Source: Paenibacillus lautus NBRC 15380 (GTDB lineage: Bacteria > Bacillota > Bacilli > Paenibacillales > Paenibacillaceae). Taken from it: a DNA stretch of 64,000 bases. Both the position numbers and the translations under genes were made by a program. Under the pieces are notes generated by a model. That model did not search any database and was not told where the DNA came from. It saw nothing but the letters and a program-made list of their open reading frames with translations. Of the stretch, positions 17,976 to 26,744 are shown piece by piece (position 1 is the stretch's first letter; each line of letters opens with the position of its first letter). Where the stretch lies: the NCBI RefSeq assembly GCF_004000945.1, contig NZ_BIMF01000002.1:310001-374000 (forward strand), given 5' to 3'.

Positions 17976-20060
17976 TCACGAATGAGAATGCAGTCTCAAT
18001 CTGAACCGATACTTCATATCGTCTTCGAACCACATCATAAAGTTTGTACCCCAAATGTTATTGTGCAGATTGAAATGGAATCCACCGGTCAATGAAACAT
18101 AGGAGTTGTCGAATTGCAGCAACCGCGGTTCCCCCGGGCACACAAGCGGCGCGTCCAAGGTTTCAATGACCACCGTTCCGTCTGCCCCCTCATAATATAG
18201 GCCGGAATTGACACCATGCATGTTCCGGTTACCGTCCTTCACGACGAACAACGGAGATATACGCTGGCCCAGCTTATCCATCATCCATGCGTTGGGATTA
18301 TCCACAAGGGGGGCAAACGAGAACCAGCTTGCTTCCGGAAGACGGCAGGCTGGTTTGCCCTTCCAGCTCAGACTTACCTCTATGACGGGCTCATTCGCAA
18401 GGAACGTATAGATTATGTTCAATCGGCGGGGAGCCCCATAGTGGTTGCTCAGAATCTCCGGCAGCTTCATTTCCGCCGTTACGATATCATAATCGGCGTT
18501 CCTCTCCAGGTGCAACGTCCGCAAGGACGCGGTATATCGCCGATACTCCGGCCGCGGCTTGACATACTCGATTCCCGGCTTGCCGAAATCGTTGTCTGCC
18601 CAGCCATGATGGATATCCAGATTGGTCATGTATTCTTTGAAGAAACGGTCGTAGTTTTCTTTGCTGAAGGTTTCATACCTATAAGTGCCCAGTCTTTGAT
18701 GGTCATCCGCCCATGCTTTCCCAGATCGATCCATTAATCGGTTTATCGAGCCGTCGGCGGCGAAACTCACCTGAAACTGACCTAATTCGTATAGCTCGTT
18801 TGTTTCGATCGGTTGTTTGTACTCCATCGGCTCCGATCCCGGAAGGGGATAATGCTGGTTCATCCGATCCAGCTCCCTTCTCGCTTCAGCTGCCAACGAC
18901 TTCGGCAGCGATTGAACGGCCTCCTCAAGATAATCCCGCTGCTCCTGCCAAGAGCTCTCGTAATGGCTGTACGACCTGGTATCAATCGCCTGCTGGCATA
19001 GGTAGTCATATTTCCTCAATGTATTGTCTTCAACGATATCCCGTGCTCTTGCAGCGGCTAAATCCGTGGCGGAATAATGAACAAAATCGGCGAGATAGAC
19101 GGAATTGTTCAGCCCCCAGGTATGCTCGGGAATCAACATCAGACGGTTGCAAAATCGATCGTACGCATCACTGTTCTTGTCCAATTGACCGGAATCGATC
19201 CAGCGATCCCGGAGGCGAAGCAATTCACGGTAGCGGGCAATTTTCCAAGGATCCGAGGCAATGCCGTGTATCCACGAATCCCCGATTTCTTCGCTCACGA
19301 CAGGCAATCGGTCCTTTACGGTTTGAAGCCGCCGGGCAAATGCATCCAGTGTCGAGGCCATGATTTCCGCCCCTGGATAATCCCGCTCCAACTGTTCAAA
19401 TAAAACACGGATCTCCTCCATAGAAGATGGACCATGATTATCATGGGTATGGGCAAAATACAGGGCATCTTCCAACCCTTCCATGTGAAACGGCTTGCCG
19501 TAACTATCCGCATAATGAACGATGATCTCCGAGCCGTCGGAAGCCCGCCATACAAACATCTCCGGCACCTTGGGATTTTTGGATACCATATTAACGCCCA
19601 AATGCAAATATTGTATGCCGTGTTTAACCAGCAAAGGTACCATGGCAAGGGTATGGCCCGGAACGTCCGTCATTTTAGCGGCAACCGTGGTTTTTCCATA
19701 CTTTTGGTCCAAGCCGCCCGAAATGGAGATTCCAAATTCGAATAGCCGGGCATCCATGATCTCCGTATGCGTCGTAAACGGCAGCCCATGCCAAACGATG
19801 CGTCCCTCCCCAATGGCATGTTCCATACGCGCCCGCATGTCAGGAGAAGCCGTTCGCAGAAATTCATCGATTAACCATGAGCCGGTCGTCCATACGAATT
19901 TTACGTTCCCCTCTTCATTTGCCAGCTGTTCGGACAGTTCCAGAGCCTGGGGTATGAAATGCTCCATATAACGCTCGATTACGTTCTTTCCCAAATCGGT
20001 AAACCCGATGTCCAGATGGGTCTTGAATACGACATGAACTCTTTTGATTGATGTTGCCAT
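17976..20060 (-). CDS. DUF5054 protein with GH38-type N-terminal domain
   Basis: The 694-residue protein opens with VHVVFKTHLDIGFTDLG, the HxDxGxTD-type start of the GH38 alpha-mannosidase superfamily, and continues as a catalytic-like (beta/alpha)7 domain to about residue 280, with the metal-site-like FAHTHDNHG. The C-terminal half is beta-rich and resembles the mannosidase middle and C-terminal domains. It lacks a signal peptide. It shares the strand with the PhyH/HEAT gene but a hairpin at 20211-20250 separates them. It is probably a sugar hydrolase; the activity is unproven for DUF5054. Confidence 0.82.
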   Translation of the reverse strand: MATSIKRVHVVFKTHLDIGFTDLGKNVIERYMEHFIPQALELSEQLANEEGNVKFVWTTGSWLIDEFLRTASPDMRARMEHAIGEGRIVWHGLPFTTHTEIMDARLFEFGISISGGLDQKYGKTTVAAKMTDVPGHTLAMVPLLVKHGIQYLHLGVNMVSKNPKVPEMFVWRASDGSEIIVHYADSYGKPFHMEGLEDALYFAHTHDNHGPSSMEEIRVLFEQLERDYPGAEIMASTLDAFARRLQTVKDRLPVVSEEIGDSWIHGIASDPWKIARYRELLRLRDRWIDSGQLDKNSDAYDRFCNRLMLIPEHTWGLNNSVYLADFVHYSATDLAAARARDIVEDNTLRKYDYLCQQAIDTRSYSHYESSWQEQRDYLEEAVQSLPKSLAAEARRELDRMNQHYPLPGSEPMEYKQPIETNELYELGQFQVSFAADGSINRLMDRSGKAWADDHQRLGTYRYETFSKENYDRFFKEYMTNLDIHHGWADNDFGKPGIEYVKPRPEYRRYTASLRTLHLERNADYDIVTAEMKLPEILSNHYGAPRRLNIIYTFLANEPVIEVSLSWKGKPACRLPEASWFSFAPLVDNPNAWMMDKLGQRISPLFVVKDGNRNMHGVNSGLYYEGADGTVVIETLDAPLVCPGEPRLLQFDNSYVSLTGGFHFNLHNNIWGTNFMMWFEDDMKYRFRLRLHSHS

Positions 20061-20210
20061 CCATGACTGCCCCTTTCAACAATAAACGGCTAACGCCGAA
20101 CTTTGAGCCCCATTTTACTAGAGCAGATCGCACAAGTCTTTGCATGAAAGGGTCATGCTTTTGCAAAAAAAGGACACCTGCCATGAATCGCGCCGGAGCT
20201 CAGGCATTCC

Positions 20211-20250
20211 AAAAAGCCCCTCTCATTTCGGCTGGGAATGGGAAGGGCTT
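20211..20250 (-). terminator. Hairpin terminator after the PhyH/HEAT gene
   Basis: On the minus strand AAGCCCTTCCCATT pairs imperfectly with AATGAGAGGGGCTT and runs into TTTTT. It may reduce, rather than stop, read-through into the GH38-like gene. Confidence 0.7.
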
Positions 20251-20269
20251 CGGAAGGCAAATTCGGATA

Positions 20270-21829
20270 TCAGAAAGTGCTCGCCTTCGTTGTGTCCGGA
20301 CACCATCTGGCCGGTCGATAATATCGAATCAGGACATCCATCGCTTCGGGTGTCCGCAGATGGGTAAGCGTTTCGAAGGCATATGCCCTTACATAACGAT
20401 CCTTGCTGTGAAGCGCTTGCTCAAGCGAATGGATGACTAGGGGAACATCAGGAGCCTTGGCGGTACGAAGCAACGCCAAGGCCGCAGTGTATCCCATTTT
20501 ATTTAGGATATAGCTCTGCTGGCTGAAGTCCGTTTCATCGGTTTCCGCGGTTCCACTTCCCTCTTGCAGAAGCGACTGTTCCAATACGTTTGCCAAGGCC
20601 TGACACACATCGCCTGCCTCGCTCCCCATCATGCCCAGCGCTTCGACTGCATTTCGGCGAACCCAATCGCTCGGGTCCTGCAAGCACGTGATCAATGCCG
20701 ATGAAACCTCATGCGTCGAAGGTACCATCGCTCCCAATGCGAAAGCAGCAAGCGCCCTGCGCTTCTCGTTTGCGTGTTCCAGCAGTGCAAGCAGTCCTGG
20801 AACGGCACCAGCGCCGGCACCTTGCAGTCCGTAAGCCGCTCTCTCTGCGATTTGCGTTGTTCCTTCGGAAATGAGGCGTATCAATTCATCGATGCCGGCG
20901 GAGCCCAGTTGGCCAAGCGCATAACCGGCATTCAAAGCTACCGGCTCCCTATCATTCAACATTCGGGCCAGTTCAGGAGCCAACGAAGCGGCCTTTTCTC
21001 CTAGCAATCCAGCTTGATCCGCGGCCCTTGCGCGAACGGTCTCGTCCTCAGACTTTAGGTCTTCTGCCAATTGCTCTATTTGGGCTTTGTCTCCCGTTGC
21101 AGTGGGGATCCCCTGACCCGGTTCGCCTCGCATCCAATTCCATACATCTCTCCATAGATTCAAATGCACGTAAGGTGTTCCGCCCGTAAGGCTCATCTCC
21201 TTCTCTTGATGATTCCAGCTCGGCGATTCCGGCGCATGCAATCGAACGAATTGAAACTTTAACATGTAACGATCCATGTCGGAGACATTAAGCGAAGCTT
21301 TATGCCATAAATCAAAATGAACCAGAACCATCGTTCCGGCTTTGCCGGTCGGCAGCAGCGTCTTGCCTTGATCGCCTACAAACTTTTCGTAATATGCGGT
21401 ACCGGGCATGATGGCGGTCGGTCCCATTTCCTCAGTGATATCCTGCATGTAATAAAAAATCATCGCCCACCAAGGCCGGTGGCTGCGCATGCTGGACCAG
21501 TAACCGTCTTTGTGCCACTGCCCGCCTCCCGGCAGCGGATCGCCCGGCTGATTGTAATGGCAATGCCGATGCGGATGCATATAGTAATCCGGTCCGAGTA
21601 CACTCGTCAAAGCCCCTTTAACGACCGGCGTTTCGAAGAACTGCTGAATCTCGGGCACCCGGGGCAGGATGTTATTGCCGGGATTTCCTTCCTCGTGAAA
21701 TACGACATTCATTTTATCCCTGACGGCAGCATGAAGCTGATCCGGCAATTCGTTGTGAAGCACCACATACCCCTTCGTAATAAATTGAATTATTTGTTCA
21801 TCCGTCAATAGGCATTCACAATCCAACAT
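20270..21829 (-). CDS. Phytanoyl-CoA dioxygenase (PhyH) family protein fused to HEAT repeats
   Basis: The 519-residue protein combines a PhyH-type Fe(II)/2-oxoglutarate oxygenase domain (about 1-255) with an array of HEAT-like helical repeats (about 265-515, for example EDLKSEDETVRARAADQAGLLG, and SDWVRRNAVEALGMMG). Iron ligands are visible: H106xD108 in GGQWHKDGYW and H176 in DLWHKASL. I chose ATG 21829, with GAGGAGGG 7 bases upstream; the ATG at 21850 precedes that site. It is divergent from an AraC-type regulator gene and upstream of a GH38-like gene, hinting at sugar-related metabolism. The substrate is unknown. Confidence 0.87.
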   Translation of the reverse strand: MLDCECLLTDEQIIQFITKGYVVLHNELPDQLHAAVRDKMNVVFHEEGNPGNNILPRVPEIQQFFETPVVKGALTSVLGPDYYMHPHRHCHYNQPGDPLPGGGQWHKDGYWSSMRSHRPWWAMIFYYMQDITEEMGPTAIMPGTAYYEKFVGDQGKTLLPTGKAGTMVLVHFDLWHKASLNVSDMDRYMLKFQFVRLHAPESPSWNHQEKEMSLTGGTPYVHLNLWRDVWNWMRGEPGQGIPTATGDKAQIEQLAEDLKSEDETVRARAADQAGLLGEKAASLAPELARMLNDREPVALNAGYALGQLGSAGIDELIRLISEGTTQIAERAAYGLQGAGAGAVPGLLALLEHANEKRRALAAFALGAMVPSTHEVSSALITCLQDPSDWVRRNAVEALGMMGSEAGDVCQALANVLEQSLLQEGSGTAETDETDFSQQSYILNKMGYTAALALLRTAKAPDVPLVIHSLEQALHSKDRYVRAYAFETLTHLRTPEAMDVLIRYYRPARWCPDTTKASTF

Positions 21830-21975
21830 CTTAATTCCCTCCTCATGCATGAAATGAATTCAGTGTTAGTATAGCAATGGTGACGATCGCTGTATTTACA
21901 TAAACGTCAGGGTTTTGTACAATCGTCATGCGAATATTTATACAATCTTATCTTATAAGGAAGTGGAAATAATAC

Positions 21976-22848
21976 GTGGATTTTGCCGTCTTCCATCCCT
22001 ATGTGTTTTATGCGACACGGTATCCCTTTTCCAAAGGTCAAAGCAATAACAACCGGCACTGCTATTCGTCATCGCTTTATCTAATTACCGAGGGTATGGG
22101 CATCCTTCGCACCAGAGGCCGCACATACCATACCGACACGGGTTCCCTTGTCTATATACCGGCAGGGCAGCCGCATGATTGGATAGCGGACAGCCAGGAT
22201 CCCATGGTACATGTCTGCTGTTATTTCGACTGGTCCTATGTGGACCGCCGAGCTTTGGCGGATCATCCCAGCGTGATCTGTTATGACATTGCCCAGCTGA
22301 TTCCATCCTATGTAGGCCCTTCTTTTCCCTATGCCATACCCGAGCTCATGAGGGTTGAGAAGATCAACGTATGGAGCGATTGGTTTGAAAAATTCTACAC
22401 CGGGAACCAATTCGAGAATGAGCATACCTACATGCGCAGCGTAAGGACACAAAGCCAGTTCCTGCAATTCATCGAGTATTTTCTTGCATTCGCATTACAG
22501 GATGAGGCCATTCCCGATCATAGAATGAACAAACTACTGGAGCGACTGGATCAGGATATCCTGCACGGCAAGCTGCGTCCATTGGAGTCGTATTACGAGG
22601 AACTTCGGATCAGCAGAGGTTATTTTTTCGAATTGTTCAGAAGATCGACGGGCTTGCCGCCGACCCAATACATTAACCAGTTCCGCATCAATCGGGCTAA
22701 GGAGGATCTGCGCAATATGGACCTCAGCATCACGGAGATCGCCGAGAAGCACGGCTTCTCTTCTATCCATTATTTTTCGAAGCTGTTCCGGCAACTTAAC
22801 GGCTTATCGCCGCTAGATTACAGGAACGATCGAGTGGATGTCGATTGA
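21976..22848 (+). CDS. AraC family transcriptional regulator with cupin sensor domain
   Basis: The 290-residue protein has an N-terminal cupin-like sugar-sensor domain (about 1-160, with LVYIPAGQPHDW) and a C-terminal double helix-turn-helix (about 185-285, with FELFRRSTGLPPTQYINQFR and ITEIAEKHGFSSIHYFSKLFR). The start is GTG at 21976, preceded by AAGGAAGTGG about 9 bases upstream. It is transcribed away from the PhyH/HEAT gene, with a shared 146-base intergenic region, so it probably controls that gene and perhaps the GH38-like one. Confidence 0.9.
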   Translation: MDFAVFHPYVFYATRYPFSKGQSNNNRHCYSSSLYLITEGMGILRTRGRTYHTDTGSLVYIPAGQPHDWIADSQDPMVHVCCYFDWSYVDRRALADHPSVICYDIAQLIPSYVGPSFPYAIPELMRVEKINVWSDWFEKFYTGNQFENEHTYMRSVRTQSQFLQFIEYFLAFALQDEAIPDHRMNKLLERLDQDILHGKLRPLESYYEELRISRGYFFELFRRSTGLPPTQYINQFRINRAKEDLRNMDLSITEIAEKHGFSSIHYFSKLFRQLNGLSPLDYRNDRVDVD

Positions 22849-22988
22849 CCAGTAGAGATTCACCCTAATCCGCAGGATATACCCTCAATTCGTCTAATCC
22901 GATCAAAAAGCATATAATGTACGATAACAAGGGATCGCACTTGCTCTAAACATACTAGAGGGACCAAAAGGAGAGATTTGGAATCGAT

Positions 22989-23858
22989 ATGCGTTTTTTT
23001 TCATACCTAAGCTCCTTTATAAACAATTGGCGGGATTACCCGGCTGAAGAAAATACGATACTGGGGAATCGTTACACTGTTCAACAGAGGATTGGGGAAG
23101 GAAGTTACGGCATCCTGTATAAATGCATGGATCAACAGAGCGGCGATGTGGTGGCGGTCAAACAGTCACGACCCAGCAAAGGCGATTATGCAAGACAATT
23201 GCTGGATCGGGAGGCAGCGGTATTAAGATCCCTTAAGCATCCGCAAATTCCGGCATATCGGGATTTTTTCACGAACAACCGCGATCGTTATCTGGTCATG
23301 TCTTATATGAACGGTGATACGCTAGAAGATTTGATATTTGAACAAAACATGAAATACGAAGAAGACGAATGCATTGAGATCACACAGCAGCTTCTGAAGC
23401 TGGTCAGATACCTACACGAGCAAGGCTATGTTCATCTTGATCTGCGGATTCCTAACGTACTGTTTAAGGATGGCAGGATCAACCTTATTGATTTTGGCCT
23501 GGCGAGAAGGATCGGTGAACCCCCTCCGCTTCAAGTACCTGTACGGAAAAAGTTCAAGCGAGGCAGCTCGGCGTCCTCTGTTCAATTTAAGGATTCGAAG
23601 GAAAGCGAGGATCTTCGGGACATTGGTCACTTTATGTTGTTCATGCTCTACTCCACCTACGAACCGGATAACAATCGGGGTGCAGCCGTGGAGCGAAGCT
23701 GGCAGGAAGAATTGCATCTCTCGATGGGACTGCAGAATATGATCAAACGATTGCTGCAATTGAGTGAACCTTACTTAAGCTCTTTGCAGTTCATGCACGA
23801 ACTGCAGTCGCTCGCTAAAACAAGAAGCCACCCCTCGGATAAGAAGGGCAGCCTTTAA
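22989..23858 (+). CDS. Cytoplasmic serine/threonine protein kinase (PrkD-like)
   Basis: The 289-residue Hanks-type kinase has all key sites: glycine loop GEGSYG (36-41), ATP-anchoring K58 in VAVKQ, helix-C Glu near 75, catalytic HLDLRIPN (D151, N156) and D168FG. In the catalytic loop the usual HRD is HLD and the usual LKxxN is LRxxN, as in some bacterial kinases. No transmembrane or PASTA domain is present. A Ser-rich stretch (RGSSASSV, about 191-198) lies in the activation-loop region and may be autophosphorylated. A gene for a 69-residue Ser/Arg/His/Tyr-rich protein starts 82 bases downstream. AAAGGAGAG precedes the ATG. Confidence 0.92.
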   Translation: MRFFSYLSSFINNWRDYPAEENTILGNRYTVQQRIGEGSYGILYKCMDQQSGDVVAVKQSRPSKGDYARQLLDREAAVLRSLKHPQIPAYRDFFTNNRDRYLVMSYMNGDTLEDLIFEQNMKYEEDECIEITQQLLKLVRYLHEQGYVHLDLRIPNVLFKDGRINLIDFGLARRIGEPPPLQVPVRKKFKRGSSASSVQFKDSKESEDLRDIGHFMLFMLYSTYEPDNNRGAAVERSWQEELHLSMGLQNMIKRLLQLSEPYLSSLQFMHELQSLAKTRSHPSDKKGSL

Positions 23859-23940
23859 TTTGATTATGGGGTTTCATTTATGTTACGATCCGATTAAATT
23901 ATATGGAATGATTACGAACAAGAAAGGAGGATGTTTTCAC

Positions 23941-24150
23941 ATGTTAAGAAAAATCATGAACAAGCTTCTCCACTCTACATCCCATAGTCATGGCCGTAAG
24001 CGTTACAGCAGTTCCGCGAAGAATTATGGAAGAAAATACAGCAGCAGTCATGGCTATTCGCGTCGTAAAGGTTCCTCGTCTGATTACAAGCACAGGCATG
24101 GCAACCAAGGTCATGGCTATTATAAGAACAGAAGAGGCAGCTCGAGCTAA
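23941..24150 (+). CDS. Small basic Ser/Arg/His/Tyr-rich protein beside a protein kinase
   Basis: The 69-residue protein begins at ATG 23941 with a perfect AAAGGAGG 10 bases upstream. After a short amphipathic start (MLRKIMNKLLHS) nearly all residues are Ser, Lys, Arg, His, Tyr or Gly, with phrases RKRYSSS, RKYSSSHGYSRRKGSSS and RRGSSS. It has no recognised domain and is strongly positively charged. Such tails recall CotG-like coat proteins and kinase substrates. With the kinase gene just upstream on the same strand and a terminator just after, the two probably form one unit. Being a substrate is inference. Confidence 0.75.
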   Translation: MLRKIMNKLLHSTSHSHGRKRYSSSAKNYGRKYSSSHGYSRRKGSSSDYKHRHGNQGHGYYKNRRGSSS

Positions 24151-24177
24151 TCATTAAACATCATTATGGTGTCCTTC

Positions 24178-24206
24178 ATCCCTCAAATGTTTTGGGGGAT
24201 TTCTTT
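24178..24206 (+). terminator. Terminator after the kinase/small-protein unit
   Basis: ATCCCTCAAA and TTTTGGGGGAT arms form a hairpin (one bulged base) followed by TTCTTT. Confidence 0.75.
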
Positions 24207-24246
24207 ATGGCATTCATTTAATAAGGAGTCCACACTGCCGGGCATC

Positions 24247-24969
24247 TCATCTGATCGTGAAGTTAACCCCGTAATAGGATAATTTTAATTTACTTGCGAC
24301 TCTCCGGGAAGAGTTATTCTCCCATGAAGTGCTGTACAACGGCAGCGCGCCCCTCTTACGCACCTCTATTGCCCATCCGGCGACAACGGCAGCCGCATAA
24401 CCTCTTCCGCGAAATTCCTCTAACGTCTCAAGCCCGGCTTCGTGTGCTCCTTCCGTAATCCGAACGCTCCGGCAAACCGACACCACCCTGTTTTCATGAA
24501 TGAGCGCAACGAAAGGCTGGCCGTAATCGATTTCCGTGATCAGCCATTCAAAACCGGTGAGCGAATATTCGTTCATATTTTCTCGAGTGATCCATACCGT
24601 CTGTTTGGCCGGCGTTGTTTTGTCAGGTATCCGGTAACAGGGTCCGCTCGTATAGCGCTTAGTACGAAGGAGATTCATATAAGCGGCAACATGTTTAGGC
24701 TTCGTCGGAACCTCATCGTTTACGATCGGCTCATCTTCAACCAGCGCCTTCAATTGGGCTGCAATTCCTTCGGGAACATCATGACGAAACCGGCAGATCG
24801 CGGAACCGTCTATCGTGCGACCCAGGAAAAATCTGGGGGCAAGCTCCTCTCCCGGCCAAGGCTCGTTGATGGTGCGAATTCGCATATCGCGGTCATGCGT
24901 AAACATCGCCCGGACATGCATTTCCATCAACGTCGTCGCAGTTGGCTCTTTATGTATCCAATGGTTCAT
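24247..24969 (-). CDS. GNAT family N-acetyltransferase
   Basis: The 240-residue protein has a GNAT domain in its C-terminal half (about 125-240): VVSVCRSVRITEGAHEAGLETLEEFRGRGYAAAVV contains the beta4 strand and the acetyl-CoA loop RGRGYA. The N-terminal half is less typical and may bind the substrate. Start ATG 24969 is chosen because GGGAGGGG lies 8 bases upstream; the ATG at 25014 has none. Substrate unknown. It is convergent with the small-protein gene. Confidence 0.85.
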   Translation of the reverse strand: MNHWIHKEPTATTLMEMHVRAMFTHDRDMRIRTINEPWPGEELAPRFFLGRTIDGSAICRFRHDVPEGIAAQLKALVEDEPIVNDEVPTKPKHVAAYMNLLRTKRYTSGPCYRIPDKTTPAKQTVWITRENMNEYSLTGFEWLITEIDYGQPFVALIHENRVVSVCRSVRITEGAHEAGLETLEEFRGRGYAAAVVAGWAIEVRKRGALPLYSTSWENNSSRRVASKLKLSYYGVNFTIR

Positions 24970-25071
24970 GCTTATATCCCCTCCCAAGAAATGAATCCAC
25001 GAAGTTGGCTGCATATCACCTTACATCGTATCAGATAAATCCAAGAATAGGTTGGGTATGAATCGCTTTAA

Positions 25072-25112
25072 TAAAAAAAGACCCTGTCTTCCCCTATCCG
25101 GGAGGCAAGGTC
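25072..25112 (-). terminator. Terminator after nhaC
   Basis: On the minus strand GACCTTGCCTCCC pairs with GGGAAGACAGGGTC (imperfect) around GGATAG and is followed by seven T. Confidence 0.85.
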
Positions 25113-25142
25113 AACAACGAGATTAGGTTTAATGGGTAATCC

Positions 25143-26519
25143 TTATATCTTCCTGCCCAGCGAGTTCCGCTGCAATCGCGGTATCAACGCATAGGCAAAC
25201 GTGAAGAGCGGGCTTAACCATAAGAAAGCTGCATACGGTGCATACTCAATGACCGGTACGCCAAGCGTAGCTGCGAAGAAGGCACCGCTAACCCCCCAAG
25301 GAATCAATGGGTTAACAAGCGTGCCGCAATCCTCCAATGTACGGGACAACGTCTTTGCCGGAATATCTCTGCGGGTGTATTCTTCCTTGAACATCTGACC
25401 AGGCAAAAGGATCGATAAATATTGCTCGCCCGTCATGCCGTTGACCGCAATCGAAGATGCACCCGTCATCAGGACAATGCTGCTCTTCCGCTTTAGCGGC
25501 TGCATGACTTTGCGGAAGAAGGCTTCAATGACGCCGCAATGCTGAAGCAGCCCTCCTAAGGCTAAAGCAATCAAGATCAGCGATACGGACCACATCATCG
25601 ATTGTAATCCGCCGCGGTTGACAATGGAAGCAACGGTTTCGTTGGCGATCGTGCTCTTGTAGCCGCTCTGCATGACGCTGAACCAGACATCGACTGCCGT
25701 CTGCTGCTGAACGAAGGCCGTTACGATGAGTCCGGTAACAATGCCGACCATAAGCGTCGGGAGAATCGGAATCCGTTTGATGGAACAGGCAATAACCGCA
25801 AACGGAGATATCAACGTTAGCCAATGAATTTGGAATCCACCATTCAGAGCAGCTTTGATTTGATTTATCGATGATAAATCAAGGGTATTCGTGGTTGGTG
25901 CAAGCAGGAAAAAGACCGTTGTCACGATCAGGGCCGGCACCGTGGTGTAGATCATGTTGCCTATATGGGTGAATAAGGATATGCCAGCGACCGCAGGAGC
26001 AAAATTCGTTGTGTCGGATAGCGGCGACATTTTATCACCGAAACAAGCGCCGCAGATTACCGCTCCTGCTGCCAGTGTCGGAGAAATCCCTGTTGTTACA
26101 GCGATTCCCATGAAGGCAACGCCAACCGTGCTGACTGTCGTGAAGGAGCTTCCGGTAAACATCGAGACCACGATCGTCACGTATAACGCGCTCACGGCAA
26201 AATAATGAGGCTCAATATAATCCATTCCATAGTATAAAATGGTCGGGACGGTGCCACTCATCATCCATACCGCTATCAGAATGCCGATGAGAGAAAGGAT
26301 GAGAATCGGCATAATCGCCGTTTGTATGCCTTGAATGATCGCGGATTCGAGCTGCTTCCAGGAAAATCCGAACAATCGCAGCAAGGCGGCGATGCCCACG
26401 GTTGTTGCCAGGAGCGGAATATGCGGCTCTGCCTTAAAAAGAAAGATGGAGACAAACAGTACTGCCAGTATAAACGCGATAAGAATGATGCTTTTTGAGA
26501 AACTAAGATGTCGTTCCAT
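25143..26519 (-). CDS. nhaC: Na+/H+ antiporter NhaC family protein
   Basis: The 458-residue integral membrane protein has about 11-12 hydrophobic segments and the family signature GACFGDKMSPLSDTTNFAPA near residue 170. Family members swap Na+ for H+, or malate for lactate with Na+/H+ in B. subtilis MleN, and act in pH or ion balance. The start is set at ATG 26519 because AAGGAGTC lies about 9 bases upstream; a frame extension to 26570 lacks a site. It is a single gene with its own terminator, so the exact ions cannot be inferred. Confidence 0.88.
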   Translation of the reverse strand: MERHLSFSKSIILIAFILAVLFVSIFLFKAEPHIPLLATTVGIAALLRLFGFSWKQLESAIIQGIQTAIMPILILSLIGILIAVWMMSGTVPTILYYGMDYIEPHYFAVSALYVTIVVSMFTGSSFTTVSTVGVAFMGIAVTTGISPTLAAGAVICGACFGDKMSPLSDTTNFAPAVAGISLFTHIGNMIYTTVPALIVTTVFFLLAPTTNTLDLSSINQIKAALNGGFQIHWLTLISPFAVIACSIKRIPILPTLMVGIVTGLIVTAFVQQQTAVDVWFSVMQSGYKSTIANETVASIVNRGGLQSMMWSVSLILIALALGGLLQHCGVIEAFFRKVMQPLKRKSSIVLMTGASSIAVNGMTGEQYLSILLPGQMFKEEYTRRDIPAKTLSRTLEDCGTLVNPLIPWGVSGAFFAATLGVPVIEYAPYAAFLWLSPLFTFAYALIPRLQRNSLGRKI

Positions 26520-26693
26520 GGTGCTAAGACTCCTTATACATGGTCGTGGCGGGAGTTCCTTCCCGTCCATTGATTATGAATGATTTACTTTTTCGCTTTT
26601 ATGCTTTTCGGCTTCTTTGCATTGAAGCGCAAAGTAACACTATAAACGATAAGTACAAACTTCGTCAATATACGAACCATGAACAATGGCCAC

Positions 26694-26727
26694 AAAAAGG
26701 CGACTGCACCCGAGCAGTCGCCTTTGT
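26694..26727 (-). terminator. Terminator after asd
   Basis: AAAGGCGACTGC and GCAGTCGCCTTT form a perfect 12-bp stem around a 6-base loop, followed on the minus strand by TTTTTG. It lies about 20 bases after the asd stop. Confidence 0.9.
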
Positions 26728-26744
26728 CTTAACAAGTATATTTA

